DNA of 5,299 nucleotides. It comes from Oscillospiraceae bacterium. Lineage in GTDB: Bacteria; Bacillota; Clostridia; Oscillospirales; UBA929. The position numbers and the translations under genes were made by a program. Below the pieces are notes generated by a model, which was given only the letters and a program-made list of their open reading frames with translations, ran no database searches and was not told the DNA's origin. Numbering within the stretch: position 1 is the first letter of the stretch; every line of letters starts with the position of its first letter. Below, one piece after another: positions 1 to 5,083 of the stretch. Location: positions 1 to 5,299 of the forward strand of contig JAITQI010000003.1 in NCBI GenBank assembly GCA_031289065.1, in the 5' to 3' direction.

Positions 1-44
1 GGGTGGGTGTGGGGGTGGGTTCCGGTGCGGGGGTTATGGGTGGG
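1..44 (+). other. G-rich tract with G-quadruplex pattern on the plus strand
   Basis: Positions 1-19 read G3-T-G3-TGT-G5-T-G3, which satisfies the canonical four-tract quadruplex rule with loops of 1, 3 and 1 bases. Further G runs follow at 29-33, 38-40 and 42-44. The run is on the template strand of the stalk-coding region and comes from Pro/Thr codons (CCC, ACC), so coding constraint alone could explain it. Confidence 0.55.
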
Positions 45-1585
45 TCTGTTGTCGGTGGATTCGTCTCGGGGGCAAGGGTTTCTGGAGGGATTGTCTCTGG
101 AGGATCTGTCTCGGGTGGATTTGTTTCGGGTGTGGGGGTCTCGGGGAGGTCTGTCTCCGGTGGGTTTGTCTCGGGCGGATCGGTTTCGGGCGGTGTGGGG
201 AGGTCCCGCCCGAAATATAGGTCGCCGTTGTTGGCGAGGCCGCCGCCGTTGAGGGCCGTGTTGCCGTGGATAATCAGGCGGGCCGCGGCCAGGGCCAGCG
301 TTTTGTCCTCTGCGCTGGGTTCGGCGTGCAGGGCCAGTATGCCGGTAAACGCCCGGTAGGCGTCGGCCGAGACGGGAGGGTCGCCCAGGCGGTAGCGGTC
401 GGCGGTGTCCTTGTAAACCAGCCATGTGCCCCCGCCCAGCATCCGGGATGTGAGGGTCTTGCTCTTGCCCGGATAGCTGTTGGCCGAAGCGTAAATCTCG
501 TCGCCCGCCTGGCGGGCGGTGTTGTCGAAGAAGGCCGCGCCGTCGTTTTCAAAAAAGTACGCGCTGCCCACGGGGCAGTTGTATAGGCTGCCGCCGGTGG
601 CCAGGGCGGTGTTGCCGTACACCGCGACGTCCATGAGGCGCACGGCGGCGTTGTCCGGGCCCGTTCCGTAGGCGTAGAGACCGCCGCCGTAGCCCTGGGC
701 GGTGTTTCCGGAGATGTCTCCGGCGTTGAGGGATACCTGTTCCGACCAGAGAAACAGGCCACCGCCATCCTCCGCCGCGTTGTTTTGCACCGCGCCACCG
801 TTCATCTCGAAGGCGCCGCCCTGTTCCACCGCGACGCCGCCGCCGAAACCGGAGCGGTTTTCCGTGACGGCACCGCCGTTCATGACGAACACGCCGCTTT
901 GGACATGTACGCCGCCGCCATGGTTGACCGAGGAGACGGAGGCGAGGTTGTGGGTGATCTGGCCCCCCGCCAGCGTAAAGCGGCCGCCGTCCACCAGGAC
1001 GCCCGCCGATCCGAGGGTCGCGCCGGTGGTCACCTGGTTGTCCCGGATCGCGCCGCCGTTCATCACCAGCTCCGCCCCCGGCCCCACATAGACATTGCCC
1101 GCCGCGCCGCGTCCGTTGAAAACGGAGCCGCTGAGTTCGCAGCCGTCCAGGGTCAGGTGCCCCAGGCATTCCACCAACGCGCCCGACAAGCGTCCCGACA
1201 CGGTGACGCCCGCCCCGGACACCGTCAGCCCGGCGTTCGCACGCAGGATCGCCGTCCCGTCGGGGGAGATGGTGAGCAGCGGCGCGGCGTAAAACGCGGG
1301 GGCGCGGGACAGCTTCCGGGGTGTGCCGTCGTCGGTTAGCGTGATGTGGGCGTCGGCCGGGATAACGAGGGTATCGGTGGCCGTGATGTCGGCTGTGAGC
1401 CGGATGGTCGTGTCCTCCGTCCCGGCGGCCGCAAGGGCTTGCTGCAACGCGGCGAAGCTGTTCGCCGTCAGCACCCGCCCGGTCACCTGGGCCGACGCCG
1501 ACAGGGTTCGCGTGAGGAGAACCGCCGCGATACACAGCGCCAGTACCTTTGGCAGGAAAAAAAATTTTGTTCGTAAAACGCGCAT
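1..1585 (-). CDS. Secreted Pmp-like beta-helix surface protein with PPET stalk (C-terminus off left edge)
   Basis: Reading the minus strand from ATG at 1585 gives 528 open codons to the window edge with no stop. Residues 1-32 are a signal peptide: a basic start (RVLRTK), a hydrophobic core (VLALCIAAVLL) and an ASA-Q cleavage site after A32. Residues about 33-165 are beta-rich and poorly defined. Residues about 169-366 carry irregular coils of a right-handed parallel beta-helix: MNGGAI at 175-180, MNGGAV at 235-240 and 261-266, GGG at 223-225, 274-276 and 300-302, and FxxN at 344-347 and 352-355, resembling chlamydial Pmp repeats. One more coil is at 437-459 (HGNTALNGGGL). From 463 on the chain is a PPET-type stalk. 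The start is set by an AAAGGAG site 7 bases upstream. Known relatives are surface adhesins or wall proteins, but the ligand is unknown. The anchor (LPXTG, SLH or other) would lie beyond the window. The gene is divergent from the regulator at 1846. Confidence is high for a secreted beta-helix protein and low for any specific role. Confidence 0.88.
   Translation of the reverse strand, partial: MRVLRTKFFFLPKVLALCIAAVLLTRTLSASAQVTGRVLTANSFAALQQALAAAGTEDTTIRLTADITATDTLVIPADAHITLTDDGTPRKLSRAPAFYAAPLLTISPDGTAILRANAGLTVSGAGVTVSGRLSGALVECLGHLTLDGCELSGSVFNGRGAAGNVYVGPGAELVMNGGAIRDNQVTTGATLGSAGVLVDGGRFTLAGGQITHNLASVSSVNHGGGVHVQSGVFVMNGGAVTENRSGFGGGVAVEQGGAFEMNGGAVQNNAAEDGGGLFLWSEQVSLNAGDISGNTAQGYGGGLYAYGTGPDNAAVRLMDVAVYGNTALATGGSLYNCPVGSAYFFENDGAAFFDNTARQAGDEIYASANSYPGKSKTLTSRMLGGGTWLVYKDTADRYRLGDPPVSADAYRAFTGILALHAEPSAEDKTLALAAARLIIHGNTALNGGGLANNGDLYFGRDLPTPPETDPPETNPPETDLPETPTPETNPPETDPPETIPPETLAPETNPPTTDPPITPAPEPTPTPT
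2..195 (-). repeat. 15-bp tandem repeat encoding the PPET(D/N) stalk
   Basis: From residue 464 to the edge the protein is built of 5-residue units. Nine fit xPET (PPET, LPET, TPET, APET), followed mostly by Asp or Asn. The units then degrade through PPTTD and PPITP to a PT-rich end. Proline-rich acidic stalks of this type usually lift a binding domain away from the cell wall, ahead of an anchor. The unit LPETP (residues 480-484) resembles a sortase motif but has Pro in place of Gly and no hydrophobic tail, so it is just a repeat variant. The tract may continue past the left edge. Confidence 0.85.
488..1081 (-). repeat. Pmp-like beta-helix coils within the surface protein
   Basis: Protein-level repeats of roughly 25-35 residues occupy residues about 169-366. 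Each carries parts of the pattern 'x(M)NGGA(I/V)xxNxA...GGG(V/L)x(V)xxGxF'. Clear copies begin near residues 173, 203, 233, 259, 285 and 315. The Asn after each GGA motif and the GGG turn are the most constant positions. The spacing varies, as is usual for right-handed parallel beta-helices, and the DNA copies are too diverged to count as a recent tandem duplication. Confidence 0.8.
1490..1585 (-). other. Sec signal peptide of the beta-helix protein
   Basis: Residues 1-32 form a classical export signal: Arg2, Arg5 and Lys7 at the N-end, then FFF and a Leu/Ala/Val/Ile-rich core, then the small-residue motif A30-S31-A32 before Q33. This is a reading of the sequence, not a predictor score. A run of eight T bases in the coding strand (codons 8-10, Phe-Phe-Phe) is a possible slippage site. 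It would move translation out of frame inside the signal peptide, so phase variation is imaginable but not shown. Confidence 0.82.
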
Positions 1586-1592
1586 GTGGACG

Positions 1593-1599
1593 CTCCTTT
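1593..1599 (-). promoter_or_regulatory. Ribosome binding site AAAGGAG for the beta-helix protein
   Basis: On the minus strand AAAGGAG lies 7 bases ahead of the ATG at 1585. It is a near-perfect Shine-Dalgarno with ideal spacing and fixes this start over any other in the region. Confidence 0.85.
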
Positions 1600-1646
1600 G
1601 TAGGAAATCTCATTTTATAGACACCTGTTTTTTGCGCTACAGCCAC

Positions 1647-1675
1647 AGTATAGGGGGTTTCGCGGCGGGGCGCAA
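1647..1675 (-). promoter_or_regulatory. Candidate sigma-A-type promoter for the beta-helix gene
   Basis: On the minus strand, TTGCGC (1675-1670) and TATACT (1652-1647) are separated by exactly 17 bases. The -10 matches consensus at 5 of 6 positions and the -35 at 3 of 6. Transcription would start near 1640, giving a leader of about 55 bases before the ATG. A weak -35 with a good -10 is what an activator-dependent promoter would look like. That fits the divergent MalT-like gene but is inference. Confidence 0.5.
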
Positions 1676-1682
1676 TCAGCCC

Positions 1683-1752
1683 GGTATGAGTTCTGGCGCG
1701 TTATTATTTCCCTCCCCGGGCGGCGTTTCCCGACGGGTATGAGCCTTTGCGC
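1683..1752 (+). repeat. Degenerate direct repeat in the divergent intergenic region (possible operator)
   Basis: GGTATGAG occurs at 1683-1690 and again at 1736-1743, 53 bases apart (about five helical turns). Similarity extends downstream: over 17 bases (GGTATGAGTTCTGGCGC against GGTATGAGCCTTTGCGC) 13 positions agree. The first copy lies just upstream of the candidate -35 of the minus-strand gene. MalT-type activators bind direct repeats, so these are plausible regulator sites. The match could also be chance. Confidence 0.3.
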
Positions 1753-1761
1753 CGACACAAA

Positions 1762-1790
1762 ACGACAAAATTCATATTTCTCCGCATAAT
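1762..1790 (+). promoter_or_regulatory. Weak candidate promoter for the MalT-like regulator
   Basis: ACGACA (1762-1767) and CATAAT (1785-1790) are separated by 17 bases and match the -35 and -10 consensus at 4 of 6 and 5 of 6 positions. They sit in an AT-rich island within otherwise GC-rich DNA. Transcription from here would begin around 1797, about 50 bases ahead of the chosen start codon. Confidence 0.4.
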
Positions 1791-1829
1791 TTCACAAAAC
1801 AGGAAAAATACTATACATGATCAAGAAAT

Positions 1830-1834
1830 GGGAG
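1830..1834 (+). promoter_or_regulatory. Shine-Dalgarno GGGAG supporting the start at 1846
   Basis: GGGAG ends 11 bases ahead of ATG 1846, a little long but workable. The alternative in-frame ATG at 1828 overlaps this site and has no good site of its own, only AGGAAAA about 20 bases upstream. The start is therefore probable, not certain. Confidence 0.5.
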
Positions 1835-1845
1835 TTGAAGCCCGG

Positions 1846-4368
1846 ATGAACACACCTTATGGCAACTACACGCCGCCCCGCCTCCCCGATGCCTGCGCCC
1901 CCAGGGAGAGACTGTCCAACCTTTTCGACCGGGAAGCCCGGAAACGCGTGATATTCCTGTGCGCCCCGGCCGGTTGCGGCAAAACCGTCGCGTCGTTGCT
2001 GTGGTTGGCCCGCGCCGAGCGGGAGACCGTCTGGTTGAGCCTGGATCGTTACGACAATACGCTCTCCGTGTTTTTCCGTTTGCTGTGTGCGGGACTGATG
2101 AGCCTCCAGGCGGACAACGCGGCGATGGCGGCGGTGTTCCAAAGCCCGACATTTTCCGCCACGCCCGCCGAACACACCGTCGCCCTGCTGTGTGAACTTC
2201 CGCCGGACGACCGACCTCGCGCCCTGGTGTTCGACGATTTTCACACGGTGGCCAACCCCGAGATTCGGAAAACGCTGCCCTTTGTGATTAAACGGCTGCC
2301 TCCCGGCTTTGTGACGCTGTTTCTGTCCCGGGGCGCGTACGAGGCCGAGGCCGCGCCTTTTGCCGACGCCGCGCCCGCCTTCATCGGGCCGGAGGCGCTG
2401 GCCTTCACCACGGGTGACATACAGAGCTGCTTCAGCCTCAGAGGCCGTACCCTCACCGCCGCCGAGGCCGAGGCCGTCCGCGCCGCCACCGACGGTTGGG
2501 CCATCGGCGTCAGCGCTCTGGCCCTGAGCGACGAGACTGGCTGGACGGAAAACAGTGAACAGGCGCTGCGGCGCTATCTGGAGACGCGGGTTTGGGACAT
2601 TTGGGACGAAAGTCTGCGGGATTTTATGCGCAAAACCTCGTTGGTGGAGGAGATGTCCCCCGCCCTGTGCGCCGCGCTGACGGGCCGGGCGGACGCCGGG
2701 GCGACGCTCATGTCGCTGTTTGAAACCAATGCCTTTGTGCGCAGGCTGTCCCCGGAGGTATACCGCTATCATCCTCTGTTTCGGGCCTTTCTGCGGGAGA
2801 AGGCCCGGGAGGCCGGGCTGCCTGAGGCGGGCGCCCATCGGCTGGCGGCGGACTACTTTGCCGCCGCCGGGGACAGCCTGACGGCGCTGCGCCACGCGGT
2901 TCTGTCGGGAGATGGGGAGACACTCCGGCAAGCCGTGCGCGGGTTTGTGCGGTATGCCGCCCCTTCGCTGGAGGAGTATGTGAGCCTGGCCGACGTCCTG
3001 GCCCAGGAGGTTTTGTCCGAAACGGTCTGCGAAGCCTATCCCGACCTCTACGCGTCCCGGGCCTGGCTGTGTTATTTGAGCGGCGACGCCCGGGGCATGG
3101 GGCGCTTCATAGACAAACTGCGGCCCCATCTGCCGGACATCGCGGCCGAGCAGCCGGAGTTGGTGGGCACGCTGGTCCTGCTCGTGGAATATTTAGACAG
3201 CCGTGTATCACTGCCGGAACAGGCCGACCGCTTCGCGCCGGTTTTGCCCCACATCAAGCCGCAAGACAGACTCCTGTTGGGTACGCTGACGCTGGAACTG
3301 CCGTTTTTGCACCGGGGCGCACGGGATTGCAGCGCCTTGACCGACCCTGCGCTGATGGCGCGGTGGCGGGACACCCTCGACGCGCTGCTGCCCGGCCGAG
3401 AGGGACGGATCATCGCCGCCTGTGTGTCGCTGGGTCTGCTGGTGGAACAGGACAGGCTGGCCGAGGCGCGGACACAGGCGGAAGAGCTGGACGGCCTCTG
3501 TTGGGAGGAAGTCTGCCCCGAACTCGCTTTTTCGGTCTGCCTGCACCGCGGGGCGCTGGAACAGGCGGACGGAAACGCCCCCCGAGCCGCCGCATGGGCG
3601 GCCCGGGGGGAACGGCTTACGGCGGAAAGCAAAGCCAGCGCCCTGCGGCGCAATTTCATGGCGTATCAAACAAACGAGCGTCTGGCCGATGGTAGTCAGG
3701 CGGCCGCCCGGGCGTGGCTGTCCGCCTATTTTGTGACCGGGGAGGAACGCCTGCCGCTGTATCAGGTCTATCAGCATTTTACGACGGCCCGGGCGCACCT
3801 CGTCCTGGGGCAGGCCGACGAGGCGGAGACCCATATCGCCCGGCTGGAACGGCTGGCGGCCGACTTCAACCGGCCTCTCGACACGGCGGAGGCGGGCGTT
3901 CTGCGGACGGCCCTGACATGGGCGCGGGGTCATCGGGGGGAGGCCCTTGACGCACTGGAAGGCGTGTTGGCCGTGACACAGCCCTACGGATTTGTCCGGG
4001 TGATCACTGACGAGGGTGGGGCGATACTGCCCGCGCTGACCCGGTTGGCGGCCGAGGTCAGACGCGGCGTACGCGGGGGGGCCTTGCGCATGGATTATGT
4101 AAATGGACTCCTGCTGGCGACCCGTCTCCGGGCCGAACACCGCAAAGGCGTCGCCCTCCACGTCGCCGAGGCCGCGGCGCGGCTCTCCCTACGGCAGCGG
4201 CTGATGCTGTCCTTACTGGCCCAAGGCAAAACAAACGCGGAGATCGTGGCCCTCACGGGCCTTAGCATCCACACGGTGAAGTCCCACACGGCGGCCGCCT
4301 ACCGGAAGTTGGGTGTCAACAGCGCGGCTGAGGCCGTTTTGAAGGCGCAAAAACAAGGGCTGCTTTGA
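1846..4368 (+). CDS. MalT-like STAND ATPase / LuxR-family transcriptional regulator
   Basis: This 840-residue protein has the full MalT-type layout. Residues about 8-30 are the usual lead-in (PPRLPDACAPRERL). The P-loop APAGCGKT is at 40-47 and the Walker B LVFDD at 127-131. FLSR at 159-162 ends the next strand, with a likely sensor Arg162. Residues about 290-760 are helical, Ala/Leu-rich and TPR-like, fitting the ligand-sensing and oligomerisation region. The LuxR HTH fills about 780-840: LSLRQRLMLSLLAQGKTNAEI, then HTVKSH at 809-814 and RKLGV at 820-824. Family knowledge: ATP and an inducer drive self-assembly and promoter activation. The usual Glu of the 'LT.RE' motif is Gln784. I chose ATG 1846 because GGGAG precedes it (spacing 11) and family members start just before the PPRL segment. 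ATG 1828 is an in-frame alternative; TTG 1747 would put an AT-rich promoter-like stretch in the coding region. It is divergent from the beta-helix gene, its likeliest target. The ligand is unknown. Confidence 0.93.
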   Translation: MNTPYGNYTPPRLPDACAPRERLSNLFDREARKRVIFLCAPAGCGKTVASLLWLARAERETVWLSLDRYDNTLSVFFRLLCAGLMSLQADNAAMAAVFQSPTFSATPAEHTVALLCELPPDDRPRALVFDDFHTVANPEIRKTLPFVIKRLPPGFVTLFLSRGAYEAEAAPFADAAPAFIGPEALAFTTGDIQSCFSLRGRTLTAAEAEAVRAATDGWAIGVSALALSDETGWTENSEQALRRYLETRVWDIWDESLRDFMRKTSLVEEMSPALCAALTGRADAGATLMSLFETNAFVRRLSPEVYRYHPLFRAFLREKAREAGLPEAGAHRLAADYFAAAGDSLTALRHAVLSGDGETLRQAVRGFVRYAAPSLEEYVSLADVLAQEVLSETVCEAYPDLYASRAWLCYLSGDARGMGRFIDKLRPHLPDIAAEQPELVGTLVLLVEYLDSRVSLPEQADRFAPVLPHIKPQDRLLLGTLTLELPFLHRGARDCSALTDPALMARWRDTLDALLPGREGRIIAACVSLGLLVEQDRLAEARTQAEELDGLCWEEVCPELAFSVCLHRGALEQADGNAPRAAAWAARGERLTAESKASALRRNFMAYQTNERLADGSQAAARAWLSAYFVTGEERLPLYQVYQHFTTARAHLVLGQADEAETHIARLERLAADFNRPLDTAEAGVLRTALTWARGHRGEALDALEGVLAVTQPYGFVRVITDEGGAILPALTRLAAEVRRGVRGGALRMDYVNGLLLATRLRAEHRKGVALHVAEAAARLSLRQRLMLSLLAQGKTNAEIVALTGLSIHTVKSHTAAAYRKLGVNSAAEAVLKAQKQGLL
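4173..4365 (+). other. LuxR-type helix-turn-helix DNA-binding domain
   Basis: Residues about 777-840 align by eye with the LuxR consensus 'LT.RE.EVL.L.A.G.SN.EIA..L.IS..TVK.H...I..KL.V..R.EA'. Conserved positions present are Leu780, Gly794, Asn797, Glu799-Ile800, Thr810-Val811-Lys812, His814, Lys821-Leu822, Val824 and Ala828-Glu829-Ala830. The usual Glu of the first helix is Gln784. The recognition helix would be around residues 808-820. Confidence 0.9.
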
Positions 4369-4384
4369 GGAAAGCAGCCCTTGT
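4353..4384 (-). terminator. Intrinsic terminator hairpin, overlapping the regulator's stop codon
   Basis: ACAAGGGCTGCTTT (4353-4366) and AAAGCAGCCCTTGT (4371-4384) form a perfect 14-bp stem with a GAGG loop. Read on the minus strand the stem runs straight into a T run (complement of the A run 4349-4353), the standard layout for ending transcription arriving from the endonuclease gene at 4442. On the plus strand the bases after the stem are GT-rich with no clean T run, so it would be a weaker terminator for the regulator. It probably works in both directions between convergent genes. The regulator's last codons and its TGA are part of the stem and loop. Confidence 0.8.
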
Positions 4385-4441
4385 GGTGGTGTATATATGG
4401 TGTGTGTTTTGCGGTTTGTTGTGGGTGAAGCCGCATGACTG

Positions 4442-5083
4442 TTATTTGCCTATTTGCTCCAATCGCTCTATCTCCGCTTTAATCTCGCTCACAACATCGA
4501 TATTCGCAATCTCTTTCCACCCACCACTCTTGACGGAGAAGACATAAAACACTTTTCCGCCGAATTCCTTTGTGAACTTATCATGTGTTTTAGCCTGAAT
4601 GCCGCGTTCCTTGAAAATCTCCGGCAACTGAATCCCCTCGCTCACGGGTTTGATTTGCAATCCAATATATTTTCCGCCGACTTCAATGTAGAAATCCACG
4701 TTGTAAAGCCTATCCCAGTTGTCTGACGCGGGTTCGATTTTTACACCGAGCAAGCCCTCAAGCTGTCCGTATATAGTTGTGATTTCGGTCATATATCCGT
4801 CAAACGTGCGGTCGATAACCAGCGCCAGCATATAGTCAACACAATCACGCTCGGTCACGGACTCAATCTCCGACGGAATGACCTCCGTGATTTTGGTGTA
4901 TCATTTTTTGCCGAGTTCTTCGATATGCTCTTTCGGACGCACGTTTGTGAAATAATAATCGCGCCACTCGTCAAGGGCTTTCGGCGAACATTTGCGAATG
5001 GATTCACTTGTCGCGCCGACATTGCGCTTGAAATTGAGCTGAAACCGATTCATTGCGCTGTTCAAAATCCATTCTTTCCCCAC
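4442..5083 (-). pseudogene. MjaI-family type II restriction endonuclease, interrupted by an in-frame TGA
   Basis: One minus-strand frame runs from GTG 5083 to TAA 4442 (213 positions) and is broken only by TGA at 4903-4901 (position 61). The N-terminal piece (KEWILNSAMNRFQLNFKRNV, then a SPKALDEW segment) and the C-terminal piece (a TFDGYMTEI segment, then NWDRLYNVDFYI and IGLQIKP) are both typical of MjaI-family enzymes as I remember them. That family cuts CTAG. The usual residue at the break is Leu (GKKLYTKITEV), so one change TTA to TGA explains it. Putative PD-(D/E)XK residues are Asp130 (NVDFYI), Gln143 and Lys145 (LQIKP), with Glu100 upstream. A GTG at 4858 with GGAG 9 bases ahead could give a 138-residue C-terminal fragment. 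Base composition is far lower in GC than the regulator. The family call is from memory of the family pattern, not a search. A sequencing error or readthrough could also explain the stop. Confidence 0.75.
4901..4903 (-). other. In-frame TGA that splits the endonuclease gene
   Basis: The coding strand reads GGC AAA AAA TGA TAC ACC. Reading through the TGA restores family-like sequence (YTKITEVI) in the same frame, so no frameshift is involved. The complete regulator in this window ends in TGA, so a genetic code in which TGA is sense is unlikely here. Confidence 0.8.

Noticed and set aside
100..104. LPETP motif in the stalk resembling a sortase LPXTG signal
   Set aside because: It has Pro instead of Gly, lies mid-repeat, and is not followed by a hydrophobic segment and basic tail. 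The coordinate given is approximate within the repeat tract; the motif is residues 480-484.
3..359. Plus-strand frame with Gly-Ser-Val pentapeptide repeats
   Set aside because: It is the antisense image of the PPET repeat array and has no start signal.
549..1646. Long minus-strand frame rich in Arg and Gly, 365 codons
   Set aside because: It is a shifted frame of the beta-helix gene. Its product is low-complexity Arg/Gly/Pro-rich, whereas the frame from 1585 has a ribosome binding site, signal peptide and recognisable repeats.
1747..1845. N-terminal extension of the regulator from TTG 1747
   Set aside because: The extra residues are basic and AT-coded, overlap the candidate promoter, and have no counterpart in MalT-like proteins. 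ATG 1846 fits better.
1792..3129. Long minus-strand frame opposite the regulator, 445 codons
   Set aside because: It is a GC-driven shadow of the regulator with no domain features. The plus frame has Walker A, Walker B and the HTH in order.
4411..4434. Second inverted repeat GCGGTTT / AAGCCGC with a 10-base loop
   Set aside because: The stem is only 7 pairs including one wobble, with no T run on either exit side. The stronger hairpin at 4353-4384 explains termination.
4365..4547. Small plus-strand frame with a hydrophobic N-terminal stretch
   Set aside because: It starts at a TTG inside the terminator hairpin, has no ribosome binding site and is antisense to the endonuclease gene.
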